Below are positions 16,257 through 26,484 of a DNA stretch of 64,000 bases, in pieces. The DNA is taken from the NCBI RefSeq assembly GCF_043099315.1, contig NZ_CP170746.1. One strand, written 5' to 3'. The position numbers and the translations under genes are program-made. Each line of letters begins with the position of its first letter. Position 1 is the first letter of the stretch. The DNA comes from Chlorogloeopsis fritschii. GTDB lineage: Bacteria; Cyanobacteriota; Cyanobacteriia; Cyanobacteriales; Nostocaceae. A model generated the notes under the pieces. It did not search any database and was not told the origin of the DNA. It saw only the letters and a program-made list of their open reading frames with translations.

Positions 16257-19200
16257 ATGACTAACGAAACTATTATGGAACCCGCCTTTTTGTTGCCCGA
16301 CTTGATTGAGATCCAGCGTTCTAGTTTTCGCTGGTTCTTAGAGGAAGGGCTGATCGAAGAACTTAACTCCTTTAGTCCGATTACTGACTATACTGGCAAA
16401 CTCGAACTGCATTTTCTGGGTCAGAACTACAAACTCAAGGAGCCAAAGTACAGCGTTGAAGAAGCGAAAAGGCGGGATAGCACTTATGCTGTCCAAATGT
16501 ATGTACCCACACGTTTAATTAATAAAGAAACGGGGGAAATTAAAGAACAAGAAGTATTTATCGGAGATCTGCCTCTGATGACAGAGCGCGGTACGTTTAT
16601 TATTAACGGTGCCGAGCGTGTAATTGTCAACCAGATTGTGCGATCGCCTGGAGTATACTACAAATCCGAAATTGACAAAAACGGGCGGCGTACTTATTCA
16701 GCTAGTTTAATTCCGAACCGGGGAGCATGGCTGAAATTTGAAACAGACCGTAACGACTTAGTATGGGTTCGCATCGACAAAACCCGCAAACTCTCAGCTC
16801 AGGTGTTGCTGAAAGCTCTGGGTTTGTCAGATAACGAAATCTTTGATGCCCTGCGCCACCCAGAGTATTTCCAAAAAACGATTGAAAAAGAAGGGCAATT
16901 CTCCGAAGAAGAAGCTTTGATGGAGTTGTATCGCAAGCTACGCCCTGGTGAACCACCTACAGTTTTGGGCGGACAACAACTCCTTGACTCCCGCTTTTTC
17001 GATCCCAAACGCTACGACTTGGGACGTGTCGGAAGATACAAACTTAACAAAAAATTGCGCCTGCAAGTGCCAGAAACAGTGCGGGTACTTACCCCCCAAG
17101 ACATCTTGGCCGCGGTAGATTACCTGATTAACTTAGAATACGATATTGGTAGCACAGACGACATTGACCACCTCGGAAATCGCCGAGTCAGAAGCGTCGG
17201 CGAACTCCTACAAAACCAGGTAAGAGTAGGCTTAAATCGCCTGGAGAGAATCATCCGGGAAAGAATGACCGTATCTGATGCCGAAGTCTTGACACCCGCT
17301 TCCTTAGTTAACCCCAAACCTTTAGTAGCGGCAATTAAAGAATTCTTCGGCTCCAGCCAATTATCCCAGTTCATGGATCAAACCAACCCCTTAGCAGAAT
17401 TGACCCACAAACGTCGGCTTTCTGCCCTGGGCCCTGGTGGTTTAACTCGCGAACGCGCTGGCTTTGCCGTGCGAGACATTCACCCCTCCCACTACGGACG
17501 TATTTGTCCCATCGAAACACCAGAAGGGCCAAACGCTGGTTTGATTGGTTCTCTCGCAACCCATGCGCGGGTAAACCAGTATGGTTTCTTAGAAACACCT
17601 TTCCGTCCTGTAGAAAATGGGCGTGTCAGATTTGACTTGCAACCAGTCTACATGACTGCCGACGAAGAAGATGACTTCCGGGTGGCAGCAGGAGACGCGC
17701 CAATTGATGAAAACGGTCACCTGATCGGGCCGCAAGTACCTGTACGCTATCGTCAGGATTGGGCAACCACCACACCGGAACAAGTAGACTATATCGCAGT
17801 CTCTCCAGTGCAAATCGTGTCGGTAGCTACGAGCATGATTCCCTTTTTGGAACATGACGACGCCAACCGCGCTTTGATGGGATCGAACATGCAAAGGCAA
17901 GCAGTACCCCTGCTTAAACCAGAGCGTCCATTGGTAGGAACTGGCTTAGAAGCACAAGGAGCGCGGGACTCCGGGATGGTGATTATCAGCCGCACCGATG
18001 GAGAAGTCACCTACGTAGATGCCACCAAGATTCGCGTGCGTCCCAAACCCAATACTCCCGAACAAGAGTACGTACTTTCTAAGTACCAGCGTTCTAACCA
18101 AGACACCTGCCTCAACCAAAAACCATTAGTACGGATTGGTGAGCGGGTTGTAGCTGGTCAAGTCTTGGCGGATGGCTCCTCTACCGAAGGCGGGGAGTTA
18201 GCACTAGGTCAAAATATTATCGTCGCCTATATGCCTTGGGAAGGCTACAACTACGAAGACGCGATTTTAATTTCCGAAAGACTGGTACAGGATGATATCT
18301 ACACTTCAATTCACATTGAAAAATATGAAATTGAAGCCAGACAGACAAAACTCGGCCCAGAAGAAATCACCAGAGAAATTCCCAACGTTGGTGAAGATGC
18401 GCTGCGAAATTTGGATGAGCAGGGAATTATCCGCATCGGTGCATGGGTGGAAGCTGGAGATATCTTAGTAGGTAAAGTTACCCCGAAAGGTGAATCTGAC
18501 CAACCGCCAGAAGAAAAACTGCTGCGAGCAATCTTCGGTGAAAAGGCCAGAGATGTACGGGATAACTCCCTGCGCGTACCCAACGGAGAAAAAGGACGCG
18601 TAGTTGATGTACGTCTTTTTACCCGCGAGCAAGGTGATGAATTGCCACCAGGAGCCAACATGGTGGTGCGGGTTTATGTAGCTCAGAAGCGCAAAATCCA
18701 AGTTGGTGACAAAATGGCAGGACGCCACGGAAATAAAGGGATTATTTCCAAGATTTTGCCAATGGAAGATATGCCCTACTTACCCGATGGCTCACCAGTA
18801 GATATTGTGCTAAACCCCTTGGGCGTACCCAGCCGGATGAACGTCGGTCAAGTATTTGAGTGTCTATTGGGTTGGGCTGGTCAAAACATGGGAGTGCGGT
18901 TTAAGATTACGCCTTTTGACGAAATGTACGGCGAAGAAGCATCCCGTTCGATAGTACACGGCAAATTACAAGAAGCCAGAGACGAAACAGGTAGAAACTG
19001 GGTATTTAACCCGGACGATCCCGGCAAAATCTTAGTGTATGACGGACGTACTGGCGAACCCTTTGACCGTCCGGTGACTGTGGGTGTGGCTTATATGCTG
19101 AAGTTGGTACACCTAGTAGACGACAAGATCCACGCTCGTTCTACAGGCCCTTATTCCTTGGTTACCCAACAGCCCTTGGGTGGAAAAGCACAACAAGGTG

Positions 19201-19556
19201 GACAGCGGTTTGGAGAAATGGAAGTGTGGGCATTGGAAGCCTTTGGTGCAGCTTACACCTTGCAAGAGTTGCTCACAGTCAAATCTGACGATATGCAAGG
19301 ACGTAACGAAGCATTGAATGCGATCGTCAAAGGTAAAGCAATTCCTCGACCAGGAACACCAGAGTCCTTCAAGGTGTTGATGCGAGAATTGCAATCTTTA
19401 GGATTGGATATTGCCGTCCACAAAGTGGAGACGCAATCAGATGGCAGTACCGTAGATGCGGAAGTTGATTTGATGGCAGATAATAACGCCCGTCGCACAC
19501 CTCCACGACCAACCTATGAATCTTTAAGCCGGGAGTCACTGGAAGAAGAAGAGTAA
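16257..19556 (+). CDS. rpoB: DNA-directed RNA polymerase subunit beta
   Basis: 1099 residues from ATG 16257, preceded by AGAGG; the N-terminus MTNETIMEPAFLLPDLIEIQ is the usual cyanobacterial one. Landmarks: the rifampicin-region block FFGSSQLSQFMDQTNPL followed by THKRRLSALGPGGLTRERAG, the catalytic-centre block GDKMAGRHGNKGIISKILP, and the C-terminal clamp region GGKAQQGGQRFGEMEVWALEA. The residues of the rifampicin pocket look like wild-type sensitive sequence. The protein is shorter than E. coli beta (1342) because cyanobacterial beta lacks the large E. coli insertions. It forms the catalytic core with RpoC1, RpoC2, two alpha subunits and omega. It is first in rpoB-rpoC1-rpoC2, and the 214-base gap to rpoC1 contains GGGGACAA repeats. 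Confidence 0.99.
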   Translation: MTNETIMEPAFLLPDLIEIQRSSFRWFLEEGLIEELNSFSPITDYTGKLELHFLGQNYKLKEPKYSVEEAKRRDSTYAVQMYVPTRLINKETGEIKEQEVFIGDLPLMTERGTFIINGAERVIVNQIVRSPGVYYKSEIDKNGRRTYSASLIPNRGAWLKFETDRNDLVWVRIDKTRKLSAQVLLKALGLSDNEIFDALRHPEYFQKTIEKEGQFSEEEALMELYRKLRPGEPPTVLGGQQLLDSRFFDPKRYDLGRVGRYKLNKKLRLQVPETVRVLTPQDILAAVDYLINLEYDIGSTDDIDHLGNRRVRSVGELLQNQVRVGLNRLERIIRERMTVSDAEVLTPASLVNPKPLVAAIKEFFGSSQLSQFMDQTNPLAELTHKRRLSALGPGGLTRERAGFAVRDIHPSHYGRICPIETPEGPNAGLIGSLATHARVNQYGFLETPFRPVENGRVRFDLQPVYMTADEEDDFRVAAGDAPIDENGHLIGPQVPVRYRQDWATTTPEQVDYIAVSPVQIVSVATSMIPFLEHDDANRALMGSNMQRQAVPLLKPERPLVGTGLEAQGARDSGMVIISRTDGEVTYVDATKIRVRPKPNTPEQEYVLSKYQRSNQDTCLNQKPLVRIGERVVAGQVLADGSSTEGGELALGQNIIVAYMPWEGYNYEDAILISERLVQDDIYTSIHIEKYEIEARQTKLGPEEITREIPNVGEDALRNLDEQGIIRIGAWVEAGDILVGKVTPKGESDQPPEEKLLRAIFGEKARDVRDNSLRVPNGEKGRVVDVRLFTREQGDELPPGANMVVRVYVAQKRKIQVGDKMAGRHGNKGIISKILPMEDMPYLPDGSPVDIVLNPLGVPSRMNVGQVFECLLGWAGQNMGVRFKITPFDEMYGEEASRSIVHGKLQEARDETGRNWVFNPDDPGKILVYDGRTGEPFDRPVTVGVAYMLKLVHLVDDKIHARSTGPYSLVTQQPLGGKAQQGGQRFGEMEVWALEAFGAAYTLQELLTVKSDDMQGRNEALNAIVKGKAIPRPGTPESFKVLMRELQSLGLDIAVHKVETQSDGSTVDAEVDLMADNNARRTPPRPTYESLSRESLEEEE

Positions 19557-19572
19557 ATAGGGACTAGGGACT

Positions 19573-19604
19573 GGGGACAAGGGGACAAGGGGACAAGGGG
19601 ACAA
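19573..19604. repeat. Tandem GGGGACAA array between rpoB and rpoC1
   Basis: Four perfect head-to-tail copies of GGGGACAA (19573-19604), followed by a pyrimidine-rich stretch (about 19618-19680) of roughly complementary character. The array lies inside the rpo operon and is transcribed with it. It belongs to the same purine-rich family as 7375-7505 and the hetC linker. Confidence 0.85.
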
Positions 19605-19770
19605 GGAGAAGAATTTTTCCTTACTCTCCCCCTCCTCTTCCTAGCCCCTAGCCTAAGCGCCTCTAGCCCCTAATCCTAACCCTTGAAAAACTGAATACTC
19701 CTACTAGCACGGCTTGCAATGCCCGTGCAAATTAAGTGAATTTATAACTTAGAACGCAGCACTAAAACAG

Positions 19771-21648
19771 ATGAGACACGCCCAAACTAATCAGTTTGAC
19801 TACGTAAAAATCGGTTTGGCATCGCCAGAACGTATTCGTCAGTGGGGTGAGAGAACACTGCCTAACGGTCAACTTGTCGGTGAGGTTACCAAGCCTGAGA
19901 CAATTAACTACCGGACTCTCAAGCCAGAAATGGATGGCTTATTTTGTGAGCGCATTTTTGGCCCTGCTAAAGATTGGGAATGTCACTGCGGTAAGTATAA
20001 AAGAGTACGCCATCGTGGTATCGTTTGCGAACGCTGTGGGGTAGAAGTCACAGAATCGCGAGTTCGCCGTCACCGGATGGGCTACATTAAACTTGCTGCA
20101 CCTGTAGCCCACGTTTGGTATCTCAAAGGAATTCCCAGTTATATTTCGATCCTGCTGGATATGCCCCTGCGGGATGTCGAGCAAATTGTATATTTCAATT
20201 CTTATGTCGTACTTAGTCCTGGTAATGCTGAAACTTTAACTTACAAACAGCTACTTAGTGAAGACCAGTGGCTGGAAATTGAGGATCAGATTTACAGCGA
20301 AGATTCTACATTGCAGGGTGTTGAGGTAGGCATTGGTGCGGAGGCACTGCTGCGCCTGCTGGCTGATATCAATTTAGAACAAGAAGCAGAAAGCTTGCGG
20401 GAGGAAATCACCACTGCCAAAGGTCAAAAGCGAGCAAAGCTAATTAAGCGTCTGCGGGTGATTGACAACTTTATAGCCACAGGCTCTAAGCCAGAATGGA
20501 TGGTGATGACGGTAATTCCTGTTATTCCCCCAGATTTGCGTCCGATGGTGCAGCTAGATGGTGGACGGTTTGCTACCAGTGACTTAAACGATTTATATCG
20601 GCGCGTAATTAACCGTAATAATCGTCTGGCACGCCTGCAAGAAATTTTGGCTCCAGAAATTATCGTTCGCAACGAAAAGCGGATGCTTCAAGAAGCAGTA
20701 GACGCTTTAATTGATAATGGACGTCGCGGACGGACAGTGGTAGGGGCAAATAATCGACCACTGAAGTCATTGTCAGACATTATTGAAGGTAAACAAGGGC
20801 GTTTCCGGCAAAACTTGTTGGGTAAACGGGTAGACTACTCCGGACGTTCCGTAATTGTGGTAGGGCCAAAGCTGAACATCCACCAGTGTGGTTTGCCACG
20901 GGAAATGGCAATCGAGCTATTCCAGCCGTTTGTCATCCACCGCTTAATTCGCAGCGGCATGGTGAACAATATTAAAGCCGCGAAAAAATTGATTTCTCGC
21001 TCCGATCCCAGTGTTTGGGATGTATTGGAAGAAGTAATTGAGGGACACCCTGTTTTGCTCAACCGTGCCCCTACCTTACACCGTTTGGGTATTCAAGCTT
21101 TTGAACCAATTTTAGTGGAAGGAAGAGCAATCCAATTACACCCACTCGTATGTCCGGCATTTAACGCTGACTTTGATGGTGACCAAATGGCGGTACACGT
21201 ACCCTTATCTTTGGAAAGTCAGGCGGAAGCGCGATTGTTGATGCTGGCTTCTAATAATATTTTGTCACCAGCTACAGGTAGACCAATTATCACGCCCAGC
21301 CAAGATATGGTCTTGGGAGCCTATTATTTAACTGCGGAAAATCCCCATGCCAAAAAGGGCGCAGGACGGTACTTTGCTTCCTTAGATGATGTAATTATGG
21401 CTTACGAGCAAGAGCAAGTCGATTTGCACGCCTATGTTTACGTCCGCTATGAGGGCGAAATGGAGGCAGATCAACCAGATCATGAGCCACGAGAAGTCAT
21501 TGAAAATAGTGATGGGACTCGGACTTTGTTGTATAAGTATCGTCGAGTCAGAGAAGATGCTCAAGGAAATGTAATTACACAGTATATATACACTACGCCA
21601 GGTCGCGTAATTTACAATAAAGCGATTCAGGAAGCGCTGGCCAGCTAA
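19771..21648 (+). CDS. rpoC1: DNA-directed RNA polymerase subunit gamma (beta' N-terminal part)
   Basis: 625 residues, the standard length of cyanobacterial gamma, which equals the N-terminal half of bacterial beta'. The zinc ribbon Cys71, Cys73, Cys86 and Cys89 is present (ECHCGKYKR and VCERCGVEV). The catalytic Mg2+-binding motif NADFDGD begins at about residue 465, followed by QMAVHVPLS. The lid/rudder regions (NRNNRLARL) are also recognisable. The rpoC split into rpoC1 and rpoC2 is a hallmark of cyanobacteria and plastids, and supports the assignment of the organism. The gene follows rpoB and is followed after 55 bases by rpoC2, so all three are probably one operon. Confidence 0.99.
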   Translation: MRHAQTNQFDYVKIGLASPERIRQWGERTLPNGQLVGEVTKPETINYRTLKPEMDGLFCERIFGPAKDWECHCGKYKRVRHRGIVCERCGVEVTESRVRRHRMGYIKLAAPVAHVWYLKGIPSYISILLDMPLRDVEQIVYFNSYVVLSPGNAETLTYKQLLSEDQWLEIEDQIYSEDSTLQGVEVGIGAEALLRLLADINLEQEAESLREEITTAKGQKRAKLIKRLRVIDNFIATGSKPEWMVMTVIPVIPPDLRPMVQLDGGRFATSDLNDLYRRVINRNNRLARLQEILAPEIIVRNEKRMLQEAVDALIDNGRRGRTVVGANNRPLKSLSDIIEGKQGRFRQNLLGKRVDYSGRSVIVVGPKLNIHQCGLPREMAIELFQPFVIHRLIRSGMVNNIKAAKKLISRSDPSVWDVLEEVIEGHPVLLNRAPTLHRLGIQAFEPILVEGRAIQLHPLVCPAFNADFDGDQMAVHVPLSLESQAEARLLMLASNNILSPATGRPIITPSQDMVLGAYYLTAENPHAKKGAGRYFASLDDVIMAYEQEQVDLHAYVYVRYEGEMEADQPDHEPREVIENSDGTRTLLYKYRRVREDAQGNVITQYIYTTPGRVIYNKAIQEALAS

Positions 21649-21703
21649 TAGTTAATAGCTAGTAGCTCATAGTACTCAGCAATTAGCAATGGATTAACAA
21701 CAA

Positions 21704-24700
21704 ATGACTAACGACAAAATGATTTTCCGCAACCGTGTTGTTGACAAAGGCCAACTGCGAAATCTAATTTCTTGGGCATTTACGCATTACGGTACAGCGC
21801 GGACGGCGGTGATGGCAGATAAGCTCAAAGATTTAGGCTTCCGCTACGCTACCAAAGCTGGAGTTTCAATTAGCGTGGAAGATTTGATGGTGCCTCCTTC
21901 CAAGCGATCGCTACTCGAAGCCGCAGAAGCAGAAATTCGCGCTACAGAAGAACGTTATCAACGCGGTGAAATTACGGAAGTGGAGCGTTTCCAGAAAGTA
22001 ATTGATACCTGGAACGGAACATCGGAAGCCCTCAAAGACGAAGTTGTCACCCACTTCAAAAAGACTAATCCCCTTAACTCCGTGTACATGATGGCATTTT
22101 CTGGAGCTAGGGGTAATATCTCCCAGGTACGACAATTGGTGGGAATGCGCGGACTGATGGCCGATCCGCAAGGAGAAATTATCGACTTGCCGATTAAAAC
22201 TAACTTCCGCGAAGGACTGACCGTCACCGAATATATTATTTCCTCTTACGGTGCGCGTAAAGGGTTGGTAGATACAGCCTTGCGGACAGCAGACTCTGGT
22301 TATTTGACCCGTCGTCTGGTAGATGTTTCCCAGGACGTAATTATCCGGGAAATTGACTGCGGTACTACTAGAGGCATTCCCTTACGGGCAATGAGAGAAG
22401 GCGACAAAACCATGATTAACCTTGGTACTCGCCTGATGGGAAGAGTGGTTGGAGAAGATGTGATCCATCCCACGACCAAAGAAGTAATTGCACCACGAAA
22501 TACCCCTATTTCCGACGATCTAGCCAAAGCAATTGAAAAAGCCGGAGTGACTGAGGTTGTTGTCCGATCGCCTCTAACTTGTGAAGCGGCGCGATCAGTC
22601 TGCCAACATTGCTATGGCTGGAGTCTAGCCCATGCCAAAATGGTGGATCTGGGTGAAGCCGTGGGTATTATTGCTGCCCAAAGTATCGGTGAACCCGGTA
22701 CCCAGTTGACAATGCGTACTTTCCACACTGGCGGTGTATTTACTGGAGAAGTTGCCAGACAAGTACGGGCAGAAATGGATGGTACAGTTCGCTTTCCCAA
22801 GAGAATGCGGACAAGAGCCTATCGTACCCGTCACGGGGAAGACGCCTTGTATGTGGAAGCCAACGCCACTTTGGTTTTGGAATCTCCTAAAGATAGCTCC
22901 CAAGCCAACAAAGAAATCCCCGTTACTCAAGGGTCTACACTGTATGTTATCGACGGGCAACAGGTGAAGTTGGGGCAGTTAATCGCAGAAGTAGCGATCG
23001 GTGGACGCACTACTCGTGCCAATACAGAAAAAGCAGTTAAAGATGTAGTTTCTGACTTGGCAGGTGAAGTAAAATTTGCCGAACTGGTAGCAGAACAAAA
23101 AACTGACCGTCAAGGCAATACCACAACAACTGCTACACGGGGTGGTTTGATCTGGATTCTCTCAGGTGAAGTTTATAACTTACCACCAGGAGCCGAATTA
23201 GTAGTCAAAGAAAATGACACTATAGATAGTAACGGCGTCTTGGCAGAAACTAAGTTAACCACTCAACATGGTGGAGTGGTGCGCTTGCCAGAAGCAATAC
23301 CTGGCAAATCTACACGGGAAATTGAAATTATTACCGCTTCTGTTGTTTTAGACCAGGCAACAGTCACCGTCCAAAGCTCCCAAGGTAAGAATAATTACTT
23401 GGTAACTACTGGTAACAACCAAGTTTTTAACCTGCGAGCAACTCCAGGAACCAAAGTTCAAAATGGTCAGGTGGTAGCTGAGTTGATTGATGACCGCTAT
23501 CGCACTACTACTGGAGGTATGCTCAAATACGCTGGTGTCGATGTCCAGAAAAAAGGTAAAGCCAAGCAAGGTTATGAAGTTGTGCAAGGAGGCACGCTGC
23601 TGTGGATTCCTGAAGAAACCCACGAAGTCAACAAAGATATCTCCTTGTTATTGGTAGAAGACGGTCAGTTTTTAGAAGCTGGTACAGAGGTAGTTAAAGA
23701 TATCTTCTGTCAAAACAGCGGTGTGATTGAAGTCACGCAGAAAAATGACATTTTGCGGGAAGTAGTGATTAAGCCGGGAGAACTGCTGATGGTAGACGAT
23801 CCAGAAGCAGTGATGAGCAAAGATAACACCTTTGTTCAGCCTGGAGAAGAATTTATGGGACAAGTCTTCAACGACTTGCGATATATTCAGTACGTAGAAA
23901 CTCCAGAAGGCCCCGCGCTGCTTTCTCGTCCTGTGGTTGAGTTTCCTGTACCCAACCAGCCTGATGTGCCATCAACTACATCTGTCAGCCAACAAACCGG
24001 GCGTTCGATTCAGTTGCGTGCAGTGCAGCGCTTGCCTTACAAAGATTCTGAGCGTGTCAGATCGGTTGAAGGCGTAGAACTATTGCGAACCCAGCTCGTA
24101 CTGGAAATTGAACAAGAAGGCGAACAAGAACACACTTCTTCTCCCTTGGCAGCAGATATTGAGTTAGTAGCCGATCCCAGCGACCCAGAAATTCAACGCT
24201 TGCAACTGGTGATTTTGGAATCTTTAACAGTTCGTCGAGATATCGCTGCTGATGCCACTCAAGGAAGTACTCATACTACCCTTGAAGTTGAAGACGGACA
24301 AACTATCGCCCCTGGTTCTGTTGTCGCTCGTACCCAAATTTTATGTAAAGAAGGCGGGATTGTGCGAGGCGTCAAAAAAGGTACGGAAGCCGTTCGTCGC
24401 TGCTTAGTATTGCGTCGTCACACCGATATGGTCACGATTAATGCTACTGTCCAACCCAAAGTTAAGGCGGGTGACTTGGTGGTAGAAGGTGCAGAAATTG
24501 CTCCTGGCATCTTTACTGAAGAATCGGGGCAAGTTGTATCAGTCAAAGCCGCAGGAGCTGGAGGAGCAGAGGCTACTACCTCTTCTTCCCTTGCCCCTGC
24601 CACTTGGGAAGTCACTGTTCGCGTCGGTCGTCCCTATCGCGTCAGTGCTGGTGCAGTGTTGCAGGTAGAAGATGGAGACTTGGTACAGCGCGGCGATAAC

Positions 24701-25759
24701 TTGGTGTTATTGGTATTTGAGCGGGCTAAGACCGGAGATATCATTCAAGGTTTGCCCAGGATTGAGGAACTACTCGAAGCTCGAAAGCCAAAAGAAGCGT
24801 GTATTTTAGCAAAACGGGCGGGAGAAGTCAAGGTAGTTTATGGCGATGGCGATGAGGCGATCGCGGTAAAAGTGATCGAATCCAATGGCGTAGTCACAGA
24901 TTACACTATGGGGCCAGGACAGAACTTAGTAGTTACAGATGGACAAACAGTAAGTGCGGGACAGACGCTGACAGACGGGCCAGCCAATCCCCACGAAATC
25001 TTGGAAGTCTTCTTTAACCTGGGTTCTGAAGATGGAGTATATGCCTGTGCTAGCCATGCTTTGCAAAAAGTCCAGACTTTCCTGGTAAATGAAGTGCAGT
25101 TGGTTTATCAGTCCCAAGGTATTGATATTGCTGACAAACACATTGAAGTTATTGTCCGACAGATGACATCAAAAGTGCGGGTAGATGATGGTGGTGATAC
25201 TACCATGCTGCCCGGTGAATTGGTAGAATTGCGCCAAATCGAGCAAGTCAATGAAGCAATGGCAATCACCGGTGGTGCGCGAGCACAATACACCCCTGTA
25301 TTGTTAGGTATTACCAAAGCATCTTTGAATACCGATAGCTTTATTTCTGCCGCATCCTTCCAAGAGACAACACGCGTTTTGACCGAAGCAGCAATAGAAG
25401 GAAAATCTGACTGGCTGCGCGGTTTGAAAGAAAACGTGATTATCGGACGATTGATTCCTGCTGGAACGGGCTTTAATGCTTATGAAGAACCTAGTGTAGT
25501 CGAAGATTATGCTGAGGGACTCAGCAGTGTCTTGGATGAAGTTGAAGATCCATTAGATATGGTGCTGGATGACCGTACAGCCCGCACTTACAATCTGGAT
25601 AGTCCTACTTTGGGGATTGATTCGCCCTTTGGCACCAGACGTACAGATAAGTCGATCTTGGATGATGATGATGATTTGATTCCAAGTGAAATCAACGACC
25701 TCGCAGAAGATGATTTCGAGGAAGACGATTTCGAGGACGACGATTTCGAGGACGAATAA
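21704..25759 (+). CDS. rpoC2: DNA-directed RNA polymerase subunit beta' (C-terminal part)
   Basis: 1351 residues. The bridge-helix/trigger-loop part is at about 315-345 (GEAVGIIAAQSIGEPGTQLT then MRTFHTGG). The trigger loop is interrupted by the very large cyanobacterial SI3 insertion (about 350-1000), made of repeated barrel-sandwich-like units such as VVKENDTIDSNGVLAET, and the loop resumes near GDIIQGLPRIEELLEARKPK. The conserved Cys-containing block TCEAARSVCQHCYGWS precedes it. The protein ends in a very acidic tail with three near-identical 5-residue units (DFEED-type, about 25703-25758) coded by near-perfect 15-base repeats. It is the last gene of the rpo operon and is followed by a strong terminator at 25787. 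The start MTNDKMIFRNRVVDKGQL gives the standard N-terminus. Confidence 0.99.
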   Translation: MTNDKMIFRNRVVDKGQLRNLISWAFTHYGTARTAVMADKLKDLGFRYATKAGVSISVEDLMVPPSKRSLLEAAEAEIRATEERYQRGEITEVERFQKVIDTWNGTSEALKDEVVTHFKKTNPLNSVYMMAFSGARGNISQVRQLVGMRGLMADPQGEIIDLPIKTNFREGLTVTEYIISSYGARKGLVDTALRTADSGYLTRRLVDVSQDVIIREIDCGTTRGIPLRAMREGDKTMINLGTRLMGRVVGEDVIHPTTKEVIAPRNTPISDDLAKAIEKAGVTEVVVRSPLTCEAARSVCQHCYGWSLAHAKMVDLGEAVGIIAAQSIGEPGTQLTMRTFHTGGVFTGEVARQVRAEMDGTVRFPKRMRTRAYRTRHGEDALYVEANATLVLESPKDSSQANKEIPVTQGSTLYVIDGQQVKLGQLIAEVAIGGRTTRANTEKAVKDVVSDLAGEVKFAELVAEQKTDRQGNTTTTATRGGLIWILSGEVYNLPPGAELVVKENDTIDSNGVLAETKLTTQHGGVVRLPEAIPGKSTREIEIITASVVLDQATVTVQSSQGKNNYLVTTGNNQVFNLRATPGTKVQNGQVVAELIDDRYRTTTGGMLKYAGVDVQKKGKAKQGYEVVQGGTLLWIPEETHEVNKDISLLLVEDGQFLEAGTEVVKDIFCQNSGVIEVTQKNDILREVVIKPGELLMVDDPEAVMSKDNTFVQPGEEFMGQVFNDLRYIQYVETPEGPALLSRPVVEFPVPNQPDVPSTTSVSQQTGRSIQLRAVQRLPYKDSERVRSVEGVELLRTQLVLEIEQEGEQEHTSSPLAADIELVADPSDPEIQRLQLVILESLTVRRDIAADATQGSTHTTLEVEDGQTIAPGSVVARTQILCKEGGIVRGVKKGTEAVRRCLVLRRHTDMVTINATVQPKVKAGDLVVEGAEIAPGIFTEESGQVVSVKAAGAGGAEATTSSSLAPATWEVTVRVGRPYRVSAGAVLQVEDGDLVQRGDNLVLLVFERAKTGDIIQGLPRIEELLEARKPKEACILAKRAGEVKVVYGDGDEAIAVKVIESNGVVTDYTMGPGQNLVVTDGQTVSAGQTLTDGPANPHEILEVFFNLGSEDGVYACASHALQKVQTFLVNEVQLVYQSQGIDIADKHIEVIVRQMTSKVRVDDGGDTTMLPGELVELRQIEQVNEAMAITGGARAQYTPVLLGITKASLNTDSFISAASFQETTRVLTEAAIEGKSDWLRGLKENVIIGRLIPAGTGFNAYEEPSVVEDYAEGLSSVLDEVEDPLDMVLDDRTARTYNLDSPTLGIDSPFGTRRTDKSILDDDDDLIPSEINDLAEDDFEEDDFEDDDFEDE

Positions 25760-26484
25760 AAATAAACTAAGCTAATGTCAAACGGACGTGAGAAAGCAGT
25801 AGATGAGTAAATATTCTCACTGCTTCCTCACGTTTTGTTATTATTTGGATCTAGTCTTTGTGTCAGCCTCAACTTTTAAACACGAATCAGCAATTGGTGG
25901 CTAAATGTATGAAAGCTCCACACCTATTTTGCTTTCTCCACAAAAAATACGTTAGAATTAGGTACCTGAGTACTACGTCATAAATCACCACCGCAATCAC
26001 GTGGCAGCAATAGCCTTAAATTTAGTCTGTTCCCTTGGAAATGTATCACTCTGAGGTGAGAATTTGTGAATGACTAAAATTCAAGGGTTTAAATGCAGGC
26101 ACCCAACCGCTTGTGTCTGTAATCAATTCAAGCTGGTAAAGTAGATAAATAGGCAAAATTTATACTCAAATTTACTCATCTTGACAAAAGCGGCTATATG
26201 TGAAACCACACACATTCCTGCAATCTTTGGGAGATGGCAAAGTCAAAAGGTGGAAATTAGCACGTCCACTTTCTGCTCATTGCTAGATCGGTCGAAAAGT
26301 AAGTAGCCCGATCACACTATAATTTTCTTCTTGAAGAACTATGTGCTGGAAACCGTGGGAGTATCAAAAAAATCCAGGTTAAGCTAGAGAAGAGAGTTGG
26401 TGTTAGCTACCGATACCCCTTGGGGCAAGGAGCAAGACTCATTCTCAAGCGGGAATATTCTAACGTTGGCATTGTCCTTACTCC
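25760..26484. other. Region between rpoC2 and hisD
   Basis: About 725 bases. It begins with the rpo operon terminator (25787-25845). The rest has no coding frame of note and no RNA gene I can recognise; it probably carries the hisD promoter near its right end. Confidence 0.5.
25787..25845 (+). terminator. Rho-independent terminator of the rpoB-rpoC1-rpoC2 operon
   Basis: CGTGAGAAAGCAGT (25787-25800) and ACTGCTTCCTCACG (25819-25832) form a 14-bp stem with a single mismatch and an 18-base loop. The stem is followed by TTTTGTTATTATTT. It lies 27 bases after the rpoC2 stop. Confidence 0.85.
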
